The translations under genes were made by a program, and so were the position numbers. A stretch of 52,384 bases of DNA from Pradoshia eiseniae. GTDB taxonomy: Bacteria > Bacillota > Bacilli > Bacillales > Pradoshiaceae. Under the pieces are notes generated by a model. That model saw only the letters and a program-made list of their open reading frames with translations. It had not been told where the DNA came from and made no database searches. This document shows positions 25,257-33,971 of this stretch, piece after piece (the first letter of the stretch is position 1; every line of letters begins with the position of its first letter). The stretch spans positions 1-52,384 of the forward strand of contig NZ_PKOZ01000016.1 in NCBI RefSeq assembly GCF_002946355.1. The letters are read 5' to 3'.

Positions 25257-26270
25257 TTGAAGAACAAGCTTAAAACCAGCCTATTCTCCTTGTTTTCCAT
25301 CATTCTTCTCTTTAGTTTAGCTGCCTGTAAAGATAACGGAGAAGAAAAGAAGGAGACGGTGAAACCCGTCCGCGTAGCAGAGGTCACCCGCTCCATATTC
25401 TATGCTCCGCAATATGCTGCCATTGAAAAGGGCTTCTTTAAAGAAGAGGGCCTTGATATCGACCTGCAGACCACCTGGGGCGGTGATAAAACCATGACGG
25501 CCCTATTATCAGGCGGCGCTGATATCGCGCTTGTCGGCTCAGAAACATCCATATATGTGCATGGCCAAGAATCACGCGATCCGGTTATTAATTTCGCTCA
25601 GCTTACCCAAACCGACGGCACCTTTCTTGTGTCCCGGAAACCAATTGATAATTTCAATTGGGATATGCTCAAAGACAGTACCTTTTTAGGGCAGCGTAAA
25701 GGCGGCATGCCGCAGATGGTCGGTGAGTTTGTGCTAAAAAAACATGACATTGATCCGAAAAGCGACTTGAACTTGGTTCAAAACATCGACTTTGCCAATA
25801 TCGCAAGCGCCTTCTCATCCGGGACCGGTGAATTTGTTCAGCTATTCGAACCCCAGGCCAGCATGTTCGAAAAAGAAGGTAAAGGCTATATCGTCGCCTC
25901 ATTTGGCCAGGAATCCGGTCATGTACCTTATACAACCTTTATGGCTAAACAGAGTTATATAAAAGATAACCAAGATACCGTTGAAAAATTCACACGTGCT
26001 ATCTATAAAGCCCAGCAATGGGTACAAGAAACGGATTCAAAAGAAGTAGCCGATGTCATTTCGCCTTATTTTGAGGACACCGATGCCTCCATCATCGCCA
26101 TGGCGGTGGAGCGGTACAAAGCACAGGAATCATTTGCACTAGACCCAATTCTTGATCAAGCAGAATGGGCAAACCTCCAGGACATCATGAAAGAAGCCGG
26201 AGAGCTTGATTCCTTCATCGATCATCAAACATTAGTGGATACCTCATTCGCTAAAGAAGTATCTAAATAA
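25257..26270 (+). CDS. ytlA: ABC importer substrate-binding lipoprotein YtlA
   Basis: A 337-residue SsuA/THI5-like binding lipoprotein. The frame opens at 25191, but AAGGAGGAA places the start at TTG 25257, giving a clean type II signal peptide with lipobox LAAC (Cys24). The mature part shows the NMT1/THI5 pattern: APQYAAIEKGFFKEEGLDID near the front and LLSGGADIALVGSE after it. Members bind sulfonates, nitrate, thiamin precursors or similar small anions or pyrimidines, and the ligand cannot be told here. I found no TPP riboswitch upstream. It leads a three-gene operon with ytlC and ytlD. Confidence 0.88.
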   Translation: MKNKLKTSLFSLFSIILLFSLAACKDNGEEKKETVKPVRVAEVTRSIFYAPQYAAIEKGFFKEEGLDIDLQTTWGGDKTMTALLSGGADIALVGSETSIYVHGQESRDPVINFAQLTQTDGTFLVSRKPIDNFNWDMLKDSTFLGQRKGGMPQMVGEFVLKKHDIDPKSDLNLVQNIDFANIASAFSSGTGEFVQLFEPQASMFEKEGKGYIVASFGQESGHVPYTTFMAKQSYIKDNQDTVEKFTRAIYKAQQWVQETDSKEVADVISPYFEDTDASIIAMAVERYKAQESFALDPILDQAEWANLQDIMKEAGELDSFIDHQTLVDTSFAKEVSK

Positions 26271-26288
26271 AAAGGAGCGCATAGCATC

Positions 26289-27053
26289 ATGCCTTTACTC
26301 CAAATCGAAAATGTCTCACATCTATATTTATCCAAAAATGAAGCATCCGTCGCTCTTGAAGACATCACGCTAAGTGTCGAGAAAGGGGAATTTATTTCCC
26401 TTCTCGGCCCAAGCGGCTGCGGCAAAACCACCCTGCTCTCCATTGTCTCCGGTTTAATAAAGCCTACAGAGGGCTCTGTTACCATATCCGGTCATAATGT
26501 ATTGGAAAACAGGGAGGACATTGGCTATATGCTTCAGCAGGATTACCTATTTCCATGGAAGACCATTAAGGAAAATATTCTGATTGGCCCTAAGCTTTTG
26601 AAGAAGCTGGATCAAGAACATGAAGCAAATGCCGTGGCGCTGCTAGAACAAATTGGACTTGGAGATGTTTTAGCCAAATTCCCGCGTGAATTATCCGGAG
26701 GAATGCGCCAGCGAGTCGCACTTGTTCGTACGCTTGCCACTAACCCGTCTCTCCTTCTGCTCGATGAGCCATTTTCAGCCCTCGATTTTCAGACTAAGCT
26801 CAAATTAGAGGACCTAGTCTCATCAACCTTGAAATCCTTTGGAAAAACAGCCATCCTTGTCACCCATGATATCGGGGAAGCTGTGGCCATGAGCGATCGT
26901 ATTTTTCTGCTTTCTCCCCACCCCGGCAAGATTCAAAAAGAATTCATTGTTCCGAATGAAGTCAGAAATCTTTCGCCATTTACGGCCAGGAATCATCCTG
27001 ATTACAATGAAATCTTTCAATCCATCTGGAAGGAGATGGAACAATATGCCTGA
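26289..27053 (+). CDS. ytlC: ABC importer ATP-binding protein YtlC
   Basis: A 254-residue ATPase of the SsuB/TauB class. Walker [10 protein letters not shown] is at 40-48, signature LSGG at 135-138, Walker B LLLLDEP at 155-161, and the H-loop is in LVTHDIGEA. The start ATG 26289 follows AAAGGAGCGC. It lies 18 bases after ytlA, and the next gene begins 8 bases before its stop, so it is translationally coupled to the permease gene. Confidence 0.9.
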   Translation: MPLLQIENVSHLYLSKNEASVALEDITLSVEKGEFISLLGPSGCGKTTLLSIVSGLIKPTEGSVTISGHNVLENREDIGYMLQQDYLFPWKTIKENILIGPKLLKKLDQEHEANAVALLEQIGLGDVLAKFPRELSGGMRQRVALVRTLATNPSLLLLDEPFSALDFQTKLKLEDLVSSTLKSFGKTAILVTHDIGEAVAMSDRIFLLSPHPGKIQKEFIVPNEVRNLSPFTARNHPDYNEIFQSIWKEMEQYA

Positions 27054-27858
27054 TGAAAATAAAGTTCAAGCCTTGCACCGCGGCTACCTTCAGCAATTAA
27101 AAAAATCACAACGCCAAGTATGGAGCTACCAGGGAATCTTGTTTATTCTCTTTTTCGCTTTATGGGAAACAGCGAGCCGACTGCTATGGATTGATCCACT
27201 TCTTTTCTCCGCGCCTTCAAGCGTCATTGAAATGCTTATCGAGAAAATTCAAGACGGAAGTCTCGCCGCCCATAGCGGACTCACTTTATTTGAGACCGTT
27301 GTCAGTTTCATTCTCGGCACGCTTCTTGGAACAATATTGGCTGCTGTGCTATGGTGGTCACCGCTTCTATCCAAAGTATTGGATCCATACTTGGTCATCT
27401 TTAACGCGATGCCAAAAGTAGCCCTCGGGCCTATCATAATCGTCGCCATGGGACCTGGCCTTTCTTCCATCATTGCAAATGGGATTATCATCTCTGTTAT
27501 CATCACGACCATCGTTGTGTATACAAGCTTCAGGGACATAGATCCGAATTATATTAAGGTGCTGCAAACCTTTAAGGCTAAAAGAGGACGTATCTTCATG
27601 GAAGCCGTCCTTCCTTATTCGATGCCGGTTATTATATCCACCTTAAAAGTTAATGTCGGGCTGGCATGGGTCGGTGTTATTGTCGGCGAATTCCTCGTTA
27701 GCTCAGAGGGGCTCGGCTACTTAATCATTTACGGATTCCAAGTCTTTAATTTCACGCTCGTTCTCATGTCCTTGCTCGTTATTGCCGTCTTTGCTACCGT
27801 TATGTATAAATTTGTGGAATACCTTGAATCAAAACTCATCCGTGATCAGCAGCTTTAA
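27046..27858 (+). CDS. ytlD: ABC importer permease YtlD
   Basis: A 270-residue SsuC/TauC-type permease with about six membrane helices and the EAA-like loop [20 protein letters not shown] that contacts the ATPase. The open frame extends to 26947, but AGGAGATGG and the overlap with ytlC indicate ATG 27046. Its 3' end overlaps the convergent ytkD gene by 23 bases, so there is no room for a terminator between them. Confidence 0.9.
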   Translation: MPDENKVQALHRGYLQQLKKSQRQVWSYQGILFILFFALWETASRLLWIDPLLFSAPSSVIEMLIEKIQDGSLAAHSGLTLFETVVSFILGTLLGTILAAVLWWSPLLSKVLDPYLVIFNAMPKVALGPIIIVAMGPGLSSIIANGIIISVIITTIVVYTSFRDIDPNYIKVLQTFKAKRGRIFMEAVLPYSMPVIISTLKVNVGLAWVGVIVGEFLVSSEGLGYLIIYGFQVFNFTLVLMSLLVIAVFATVMYKFVEYLESKLIRDQQL

Positions 27859-28318
27859 TGATTCTCAGCCGACTCAATGAATAAGGAACTACCTCATCCT
27901 TCATAATAAAGCTGTATTCATGGCTGGTTTGATAGTTATCTGGTAAGTGCTCCAGCAAGAGGGGACCATCCGTCTCCATAAAATCACTTTTGCTCTCTAT
28001 CTCAATAATATCTGCATGGTAGACAGCTTTAATGATTGGTGATGCACCACTGTCCACTCGATATTCGCCAAGAGGAACTAAGTTACCCACGATTCCCCCT
28101 GTTTCTTCTCTCACCTCACGTATCGCTGCCTGAACAGGGGTTTCATTTTCTTCAACTTTTCCACCGGGAAATTCAATCCCACGCTTAGGATGTTGCGTCA
28201 GCAGCCACTTCCCCTCAAATGAACAAATCACGAGAACATGGGCAGCCCTCTCCTCAAATAATCCTTGCTCATCATGCCATTGAACCTTATTCCCATAGAA
28301 ATCCTGAAATATCTTCAT
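27836..28318 (-). CDS. ytkD: NUDIX hydrolase YtkD
   Basis: A 160-residue NUDIX hydrolase. The Nudix box runs from GGKVEEN to REVREETG (about residues 52-74), with all key glutamates. In B. subtilis YtkD is a nucleoside triphosphatase that cleans 8-oxo-dGTP. The frame opens at 28327, but GAGGAGGTGACAAG favours ATG 28318 ([10 protein letters not shown]). It is convergent with the ytlACD operon and overlaps ytlD by 23 bases. Confidence 0.9.
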   Translation of the reverse strand: MKIFQDFYGNKVQWHDEQGLFEERAAHVLVICSFEGKWLLTQHPKRGIEFPGGKVEENETPVQAAIREVREETGGIVGNLVPLGEYRVDSGASPIIKAVYHADIIEIESKSDFMETDGPLLLEHLPDNYQTSHEYSFIMKDEVVPYSLSRLRIIKAADHG

Positions 28319-28507
28319 TCTTGTCACCTCCTCTATAATGGATAATTCATGGCTCTATCTACATAAGATTATAGCATTCCATTCCAATCCCCCCATATTC
28401 AACGCCTTCTTTGCAATATTTCTTATTTTTGAAGAGTAGACTTAATAATGTTTGGGTAAACAAATACTATACGGATAGAGAAATACAAAAGGGAAGGAGT
28501 TTAAAGT

Positions 28508-28750
28508 ATGAATTTCATAGATGAATTATATCAACTATATCGTGATAAACTTACCGGGGATGACGATGATATCGATGTATTGACACTCGCCGTTTTGGAG
28601 CAGCTTGACCGCACTGATGTGCTACAGCTGATTAGCGAACTAGAGGACCATGAACTATATAATCTGATGGGGTTATATTTAGCTAACAGCTTAAAGAAGC
28701 GCTTTGCGAATGATTTGATTGAACCGGGTATTTCCAAATTAATTCATTGA
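28508..28750 (+). CDS. DUF6154-type small acidic protein (80 aa)
   Basis: An 80-residue helical, acidic protein beginning MNFIDELYQLYRDKLTGDDD. The tract IDVLTLAVLEQLDRTDVLQL and the following EDHELYNLMGLYLANSLKKR match my memory of the DUF6154 family of Bacillus, which has no known function. There is no membrane segment. Ribosome site GGGAAGGAG precedes ATG 28508. It is followed by its own terminator and is divergent from ytkD. Confidence 0.75.
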   Translation: MNFIDELYQLYRDKLTGDDDDIDVLTLAVLEQLDRTDVLQLISELEDHELYNLMGLYLANSLKKRFANDLIEPGISKLIH

Positions 28751-28768
28751 TTGGCATGCATACATAGC

Positions 28769-28801
28769 CGAACCTTCCTACTTGAGGAGGTTTTTTTCTT
28801 T
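28769..28801 (+). terminator. Terminator after the DUF6154 gene
   Basis: AACCTTCCT and AGGAGGTT form a stem with one bulged base, followed by TTTTTTTC. Confidence 0.75.
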
Positions 28802-28852
28802 GTGCTCAAAATGGTATACTATCCTTAAATGTGTCTTTTAGGAGGATAATAA

Positions 28853-29017
28853 ATGGGAATAATGTACATAGTATTTCTTGTTAGTGCCATCATTATTGTC
28901 GTCACTATCGCTGTTACAGCTATGGTTACAACCAAAGCGTACGAATACAAGCATACAATTGACCCCATAGAAAATAATCCGCACATCAAAGAAGAATTAC
29001 CATCTGAGAGTAAATAA
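28853..29017 (+). CDS. ytzI: YtzI family small membrane protein (54 aa)
   Basis: A 54-residue protein with one hydrophobic helix (residues 4-26, MYIVFLVSAIIIVVTIAVTA), then the motif TTKAYEYKHTIDP and an acidic tail. Helix plus KAYxYKHT is the YtzI pattern known from B. subtilis, function unknown. AGGAGGATAATAA precedes ATG 28853. The gene is too short for most gene finders. It converges with luxS on a shared terminator. Confidence 0.82.
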   Translation: MGIMYIVFLVSAIIIVVTIAVTAMVTTKAYEYKHTIDPIENNPHIKEELPSESK

Positions 29018-29043
29018 AAAAAGGAGGATAAATCCTCCTTTAG
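29012..29043. terminator. Shared terminator of ytzI and luxS
   Basis: AAAGGAGGAT and ATCCTCCTTT form a stem with a two-base loop. The A run before it (29012-29022) gives a T tract on the minus strand, so it is strongest for luxS. Confidence 0.75.
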
Positions 29044-29044
29044 G

Positions 29045-29518
29045 TCAGGCAAAAACTTGCTTTAAGTCTTCCTTCGATTGTTTCAGCCAGAAATTCATCA
29101 ATTTCTTCGCACCCTCTAAATCATGTAATTTAGCCTGGCCGCATTGTTTTTCATTGGCTGCTGGAATCTCAGTGATCTCAACTGCTTCCTTCATCGTTTT
29201 ATCAAGAACATCGATGATTTCCTCAACCGTCGGCTCACCGCTTACAACGAGATAAAATCCAGTCTGGCAGCCCATTGGAGAGATATCAATAATATCAAAA
29301 TGACTATAATCCTCAGCATATTTACGAATATTAAAGGCAAGCAAATGTTCTAATGTATGAATCGAATCAGGCTTCATCGCTTGTTTGTTCGGCTGGCAGA
29401 AACGAATATCAAACTTATTCACAACACCGTCGCTCCCCACCTTATGAACGCCGCAATGGCGGACATATGGTGCTTTAACCGCATTATGATCCAATTCAAA
29501 GCTTTCTACAGATGGCAT
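29045..29518 (-). CDS. luxS: S-ribosylhomocysteine lyase (AI-2 synthesis)
   Basis: A 157-residue metalloenzyme that splits S-ribosylhomocysteine to homocysteine and the AI-2 precursor DPD, recycling the by-product of SAM-dependent methylation. The metal ligands are H54 and H58 in HTLEH, with a third ligand near residue 124, and the catalytic cysteine is C84 in PMGCQTGFY. The frame opens at 29551, but GGAGG is ten bases before ATG 29518 ([10 protein letters not shown]), giving the standard length. It converges with ytzI and is divergent from yidD. Confidence 0.97.
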   Translation of the reverse strand: MPSVESFELDHNAVKAPYVRHCGVHKVGSDGVVNKFDIRFCQPNKQAMKPDSIHTLEHLLAFNIRKYAEDYSHFDIIDISPMGCQTGFYLVVSGEPTVEEIIDVLDKTMKEAVEITEIPAANEKQCGQAKLHDLEGAKKLMNFWLKQSKEDLKQVFA

Positions 29519-29653
29519 ATATTCATGACCTCCTTTTTTACTCCTATTCATTCTACCTCTTCCTCACATATATTTCATCTTAAAAATTTGCTGTTTCAAG
29601 CAAAAAACTTTATCATATGGGAAAAAGACCAAACAGGAAAGAAGTTATCCGAC

Positions 29654-29878
29654 ATGAAAAAAATACTGCTAAAAATAATCCGTTTTTATCGAGTAGGCAT
29701 CTCACCGCTAAAACCGCCAAGCTGCCGCTTTTATCCAACTTGCTCCACATATGGCCTTGAGGCTATCGAACGCTTTGGAGCGTTGAAAGGAACATGGCTT
29801 ACCATTAAGCGAATATCAAAATGTCATCCCTTCCATCCAGGAGGCTTCGATCCCGTACCGGAGAAAAAGGATAGTTGA
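29654..29878 (+). CDS. yidD: Membrane protein insertion factor YidD family
   Basis: A 74-residue protein of the YidD family (B. subtilis YtjA). The hallmark tract [20 protein letters not shown], followed by [15 protein letters not shown] and [13 protein letters not shown], is complete, with its three conserved cysteines. The N terminus is an amphipathic basic helix that associates with the inner face of the membrane, where YidD assists YidC-mediated insertion. The open frame reaches back to 29357 but that part is antisense to luxS, and ATG 29654 fits the family length. The ribosome site (AGGAAAG) is modest. Next to luxS as in B. subtilis. Confidence 0.93.
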   Translation: MKKILLKIIRFYRVGISPLKPPSCRFYPTCSTYGLEAIERFGALKGTWLTIKRISKCHPFHPGGFDPVPEKKDS

Positions 29879-29926
29879 TAAACTACTTGATTTATCAAAA
29901 AAAAAGCTGTATCATTACTCTATATT

Positions 29927-29983
29927 AAATCGAAATCATTTCGATTTATTTTTATGTCGTTTAAATCGTAATCAGTACGATTA
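29927..29983 (+). promoter_or_regulatory. Two Zur boxes upstream of the zinc-binding protein
   Basis: AAATCGAAATCATTTCGATT plus T (29927-29947) is a perfect palindrome, and AAATCGTAATCAGTACGATT (29963-29982) matches the Zur consensus TCGTAATnATTACGA with one change. The centres lie 36 bases apart. Zur with zinc bound should repress the gene at 30006. Confidence 0.85.
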
Positions 29984-30005
29984 AGAGAAAAAGGAGGCAT
30001 TAGCT

Positions 30006-30959
30006 TTGCGTAAGCTAACATTTATATTCGCACTAATTCTGACAGCATCCGTTTTCTTGGCCGGCTGCGGTTCGTCCTCATCCGAGACCAAGAAAGATGA
30101 TAATAAAATAACCATCTACACAACTGTTTATCCTCTCCAATACTTTGCGGAACAAATTGGCGGCGACTATGTTGATGTAAACTCTGTCTATCCAGCTGGA
30201 GTTGATGAACACACTTTTGAACCAACCCAAAAGGATATCATCAACATTGCAGAAGCTGACCTATTCTACTATATAGGCTATAATCTTGAAGGCTTTGTTA
30301 CCAACGCCAAGAAAACGTTAAAAAATGAGAATGTCGATATGATCGCTATTGGCGAGGAGGTTCACATTGGTGAGGACAGCCATACAGCGGAAGAACATAA
30401 TCATGAGGAAGAGGATGATCACGGCCATGAACATGGCTCAACTGACCCTCACCTATGGATTGATCCAGTCTACGCAAAGGAAATGGCCGAATTGATTAAG
30501 GACTCCCTATCCTCTAAACTGCCTGAACAAAGCGATACATTCGAGTCAAATTACGAAGCATTAGCCGAGAAGCTGGACAATCTGAATGAGGATTACTCCA
30601 AAACAATCGAGAACGCCAAGCATTCTGAATTCCTCGTTTCTCATGCTGCCTTTGGTTATTGGACCTCTAGATATGGACTTGATCAAATCAGCATTTCTGG
30701 CATCTCTACTTCAGAGGAACCAAGCCAGAAATCCTTGCAGAATCTTGTAGAAAAGGCAAGAAAATATAACTTAAAATACCTCCTTGTTGAGCAGAATGTC
30801 AGCAGCAAATTGACAAACGTTATCAAAAATGAGGCAAAGCTGACCACACTTCCTATTCATAATCTGGCTACATTGACTCAGGATGACATCGACAAGGACC
30901 GTGATTATTTCTCCATCATGGAAGATAATCTTGAATCATTGAATACAGCCCTAAACTAA
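30006..30959 (+). CDS. znuA: Zinc ABC importer substrate-binding lipoprotein
   Basis: A 317-residue cluster A-I metal-binding lipoprotein (ZnuA/AdcA-like). The signal peptide ends in LAGC (Cys21). Zinc ligands fit H69 (VDEHTFEP), H149 (DPHLWID), and the histidine of VSHAAFGYW, and a histidine-rich acidic loop at about 120-144 (HNHEEEDDHGHEHG) is typical of zinc, not manganese, carriers. Start is TTG 30006 after AAAGGAGGC. TTAGCTT and AAGCTAA around the start codon form a short hairpin that may modulate initiation. Two Zur boxes lie upstream. Unlike B. subtilis znuACB, no permease or ATPase gene follows, so it must work with a transporter encoded elsewhere. Confidence 0.92.
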   Translation: MRKLTFIFALILTASVFLAGCGSSSSETKKDDNKITIYTTVYPLQYFAEQIGGDYVDVNSVYPAGVDEHTFEPTQKDIINIAEADLFYYIGYNLEGFVTNAKKTLKNENVDMIAIGEEVHIGEDSHTAEEHNHEEEDDHGHEHGSTDPHLWIDPVYAKEMAELIKDSLSSKLPEQSDTFESNYEALAEKLDNLNEDYSKTIENAKHSEFLVSHAAFGYWTSRYGLDQISISGISTSEEPSQKSLQNLVEKARKYNLKYLLVEQNVSSKLTNVIKNEAKLTTLPIHNLATLTQDDIDKDRDYFSIMEDNLESLNTALN

Positions 30960-30970
30960 GCTGATAAACA

Positions 30971-31018
30971 AAAGCGGAAGATAACTCCTGCATGGAGGTC
31001 TATCTTCCGCTTTTTTTT
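30971..31018 (+). terminator. znuA terminator
   Basis: AAAGCGGAAGATA (30971-30983) pairs with TATCTTCCGCTTT (31001-31013), then more T residues. Confidence 0.9.
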
Positions 31019-31092
31019 ATCATGCATGCCCATATTTTTCTGCTCATAAAACACCGTTTCCGCTGCATCCTAAACATTAAAGGAGGGGATTG

Positions 31093-31263
31093 ATGATGCC
31101 ACATGGAGTCAAATGCTCAGTCGATTCATGTCATTTCTGGAAAGAGGGCAATAAATGTGCAGCCGAACGAATCGCTGTGCACACTTATTCAGAGGAGCGG
31201 GCTCATAAAAGCGGCGATACCGGCTGCAAGACATTCCGTCCAGCAAGCGAAACACACCTTTAA
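31093..31263 (+). CDS. DUF1540 cysteine-rich small protein (56 aa)
   Basis: A 56-residue protein with the DUF1540 core: VKCSVDSCHFWKEGNKCAAE near the front and DTGCKTFRP near the end. The four cysteines (8, 13, 22, 45) could bind a metal. Function of the family is unknown. AGGAGGGGATTG precedes the ATG at 31093, and a second ATG follows at 31096. A terminator lies directly after the stop, so it is a single-gene transcript. Confidence 0.87.
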   Translation: MMPHGVKCSVDSCHFWKEGNKCAAERIAVHTYSEERAHKSGDTGCKTFRPASETHL

Positions 31264-31269
31264 TATCAT

Positions 31270-31300
31270 GAGGCTTCTCTCGCAAGAAGCCTCTTTTTTG
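31270..31300 (+). terminator. Terminator after the DUF1540 gene
   Basis: GAGGCTTCT (31270-31278) pairs with AGAAGCCTC (31285-31293), then TTTTTT. Confidence 0.9.
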
Positions 31301-31389
31301 CAAAAATCAGACTAGTCTTAAATCTGAGTTAATTATATAATAAATTCAACATATATAATAAAACTTTTCAAAAAGGGAGAAGTTGAGAG

Positions 31390-32145
31390 ATGCTAAATAA
31401 AATGCTAAGTTCTATAGGAATTGGAGCAGCCAAGGTCGATACTCAATTGTATAAAACAAGCTACACAGTCGGAGAAGAGTTATCCGGCAAGGTGATTGTT
31501 CAAGGCGGCAAAACAGAACAGCAGATTGAGCGGCTTTATCTGTCACTCATGGTAACGTATGAGGTCGAGCAAGATGACAAAAAGTTCACCCAAAAAGCAG
31601 TGGTTGAGAAATATCAACTATCCGAAGCCTTCCTGATTCAGCCGAATGAGTTAAAGGAAATCCCGTTCTCCTTCCAGCTGCCCTATGACGTTCCTATTAC
31701 AAAAGGGCGTACACGCGCATGGATTCAAACTGGATTGGATATCAAAAACGCTGTTGACCCGCAAGACCAGGATTACATCGATATTAATCCCCATCCACTT
31801 GTACTTGAATTTCTCCAGACTGTTAGCGAGATTGGATTCCGTCTGCGTGAGGTAGAATGCAAGAAAGCTCCCGCATCCATTCGCAAGAGATTTCCGTTCG
31901 TGCAGGAATTTGAATTCAAGCCAATCAGCGGGGAATTTCGTTCAAAACTAGACGAGCTCGAAGCCATTTTTTACGTCTCGCAGGATCAAATTGAGGTTCT
32001 TCTCCAAATTGACCGAAGAGCTCGCGGCTTTGGCATTTTTGAAGCTTTAGGGCTTGATGAAAGCTTTGTGAGGTTCACCTACGGCCAAGGGGATTTATCA
32101 TCTCTCAACAGCCGGTTGACCAGCCTTATCCGCCAGCACAGCTAA
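31390..32145 (+). CDS. spo0M: Sporulation-control protein Spo0M
   Basis: A 251-residue arrestin-like beta-sandwich protein. It begins MLNKMLSSIGIGAAKVDTQL and contains GEELSGKVIVQGG and PFSFQLPYDVPITKGRTR, the Spo0M pattern. In B. subtilis Spo0M affects entry into sporulation and binds cytoskeletal proteins. Length is close to the usual 258. Ribosome site AAAGGGAGAAG is upstream of ATG 31390. No clear sigma-H promoter was recognised in the AT-rich upstream region. Confidence 0.92.
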   Translation: MLNKMLSSIGIGAAKVDTQLYKTSYTVGEELSGKVIVQGGKTEQQIERLYLSLMVTYEVEQDDKKFTQKAVVEKYQLSEAFLIQPNELKEIPFSFQLPYDVPITKGRTRAWIQTGLDIKNAVDPQDQDYIDINPHPLVLEFLQTVSEIGFRLREVECKKAPASIRKRFPFVQEFEFKPISGEFRSKLDELEAIFYVSQDQIEVLLQIDRRARGFGIFEALGLDESFVRFTYGQGDLSSLNSRLTSLIRQHS

Positions 32146-32153
32146 AAGAATTA

Positions 32154-32232
32154 TGGGCTAGCCAAATGGTCTAGCCTAATCATTAAAAACAAAATGAAAG
32201 CGCCTTCATATAGGCGCTTTCATTTTATTTGA
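32154..32232 (+). terminator. spo0M terminator region
   Basis: A first hairpin (GGGCTAG with CTAGCCT) is followed by a strong one, AATGAAAGCGCC (32193-32204) with GGCGCTTTCATT (32213-32224) and TTATTT. Confidence 0.85.
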
Positions 32233-32356
32233 TTTCCTTTAATAATGACGCGACTTCTTTTTCAGCAATGTTAGTAATTGCGGTTATCACTGATAATGGA
32301 AGTCCGCGCCGCAATAGAATCTCTGCAATTAAGTATTGCTTTTTCGAACGAGCCAT
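32225..32356 (-). CDS. Small basic protein (43 aa), unknown
   Basis: A 43-residue frame with ATG at 32356 and GGGGAG four bases upstream. It starts MARSKKQYLIAEILLRRGLP and ends KEVASLLKEIK. A basic N terminus followed by two amphipathic helices with a turn at RGLPLSVI suggests a tiny helix-turn-helix-like or adaptor protein. I do not recognise the family by name. It faces spo0M and shares its terminator region. Too short for most gene finders, but codon use and ribosome site look real. Confidence 0.6.
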   Translation of the reverse strand: MARSKKQYLIAEILLRRGLPLSVITAITNIAEKEVASLLKEIK

Positions 32357-32441
32357 TTTCTCCCCGCCTTTTCATGTCTTTTTATTATTATACTGGAAAT
32401 CAAGACTGAAAAGAATAAGTCCTTCACCCAATTTTCTGAAT

Positions 32442-33893
32442 TCACCAAAAATATTTGGTTAATTCTTTCCGGACAAGCTTATTAGAAGCATTGCGGGGAA
32501 GCTCATGCACAATGGCGAAATGCTTGGGAATCTTGTACCTGGCAAGCCTCTCTTTACAGAAATGCAGAATTTCCTCCTCATTGAATACGGCGCCATCCTT
32601 TAAGACGAGCGCGGCTGCTGGTACGGCTCCCCAGCTATCGTCAATTATTCCAGTCACACCTGCTTCCCTCACTGCCGGGTACGCGCTCAGCACGGATTCA
32701 ATCTCTGCTGGATACACATTTTCCCCACCGGAGATGATTAAGTCAGAACGGCGGTCAAGCATATATAAATAGCCCTCCTCATCCAAGTAACCAAGGTCTC
32801 CTGTGTAAAACCAGCCATCCCTAAAAGACTCACTGCCTCTTCCATGAAGATAGCCAGGTGTCACGTTCGGTCCTTTAACGCGTATCTCACCAGGTTCATT
32901 AGCGCTTGCTTCCCGGTCTTCCTTCCAGATGGAGATTGCACATGGGAATAAGGGCTTGCCGGATGAACCGATTTTCCTTATGGCATCCTCCGGCGCAAGG
33001 GTAGCGATTTGAGAGGATGTCTCCGTCATACCATATGTCTGGAAGACGCGAATCCCTTTCTCGGCACTGCGTTTCAATAATGGCATTGGTGCTGGTCCGC
33101 CACCTAAGAGCATGCCTCGAAAGCTCTCTGGATACTCGGCTTCTCCCAAATCATCCAGCATACGGCTTAACATGGCAGAAACAACGGACATAATGGTCAC
33201 GCCTTCAGTTTGAATGGCCTGATTTGCAAGCCTTGGATCAAATTGCCGATGAAGGACAACAGGGCTTCCATAGATGACGGAGCGAAATAAGATGGATAGG
33301 CCGCTTATATGAAATAACGGCATTGTGCATAACCATTTGTCATTATCCCCTAAACCGAGATTGAGCACAGAGCCAAAAGCACTGAATAGATGGTTTCCAT
33401 ATGTTTGTTTGACGGCCTTTGGCTTTCCCGTCGTTCCAGATGTATACATAATCGTTGCCGTCTCAGCAAGATCCAGTTCCTTAAGGAAAAGACACCTCTG
33501 CGGCGCTGTCTCCCTGAGTGACGCTAAAGTAATAATCTTGACCTCACTCTCTGCCTCCTTATCCGAAACCAAGAAATCAGCCTTTGCATCCCGAATCTGC
33601 CACTCACGCTCATGGTCGGTCAACCGTACATTGAGTAAAAGCGTTTTAGCTCCAATCATCATAAGCCCATGAATGACGAAGACCATCTCAGCACTGTTTC
33701 GCATTTGCAGCGCCACCAGCTGTCCGCGGGAGATGCCATGACCCGTGAGCTTTTCGGCATAAAGAAGAGACATCTGTCTTAATTCATCAAAGGACCAGCG
33801 GCTCCCCTCAAAGAACAAGGCGTCTCTCTCAGGAGTCAAGGCTGCACGCTGATTAAGCAATTGCGGTATAGATGAAATTCCTTGTGTTAACAT
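32442..33893 (-). CDS. menE: O-succinylbenzoate-CoA ligase
   Basis: A 483-residue adenylate-forming enzyme that joins o-succinylbenzoate to CoA using ATP. The P-loop-like MYTSGTTGKPK is at 149-159, the A5 motif appears as FQTYGMTETSS, the A7-A8 region as WFYTGDLGYLDEEGYLYMLD, and the catalytic lysine is in NKLVRKELTK at the C terminus. It is the last gene of menF-D-H-B-E. Gap to menB is 78 bases and holds a weak hairpin (33927-33954), which may lower its expression relative to the genes upstream. Confidence 0.95.
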   Translation of the reverse strand: MLTQGISSIPQLLNQRAALTPERDALFFEGSRWSFDELRQMSLLYAEKLTGHGISRGQLVALQMRNSAEMVFVIHGLMMIGAKTLLLNVRLTDHEREWQIRDAKADFLVSDKEAESEVKIITLASLRETAPQRCLFLKELDLAETATIMYTSGTTGKPKAVKQTYGNHLFSAFGSVLNLGLGDNDKWLCTMPLFHISGLSILFRSVIYGSPVVLHRQFDPRLANQAIQTEGVTIMSVVSAMLSRMLDDLGEAEYPESFRGMLLGGGPAPMPLLKRSAEKGIRVFQTYGMTETSSQIATLAPEDAIRKIGSSGKPLFPCAISIWKEDREASANEPGEIRVKGPNVTPGYLHGRGSESFRDGWFYTGDLGYLDEEGYLYMLDRRSDLIISGGENVYPAEIESVLSAYPAVREAGVTGIIDDSWGAVPAAALVLKDGAVFNEEEILHFCKERLARYKIPKHFAIVHELPRNASNKLVRKELTKYFW

Positions 33894-33926
33894 ATCCTCA
33901 CCTTTTTCACTCTATAAAAATGGAAA

Positions 33927-33954
33927 CAGCCTGACGAAACTAAGCGTCAAGCTG
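33927..33954 (-). terminator. Weak hairpin between menB and menE
   Basis: AGCTTGACG and CGTCAGGCT pair on the minus strand with one G-U pair. The following T tract is interrupted, so partial termination or RNA processing is more likely than a full stop. Confidence 0.4.
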
Positions 33955-33971
33955 TGTGCATAAAATTAAAA

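Noticed and set aside
29874..29899. TTGATAAA/TTTATCAA hairpin after yidD as a terminator
   Set aside because: It is followed by A residues, not T, on the coding strand, so it does not fit a rightward intrinsic terminator.
31103..31315. Alternative frame over the DUF1540 gene
   Set aside because: The frame from 31093 matches DUF1540 with its cysteine pattern and ribosome site; the other frame is a shadow.
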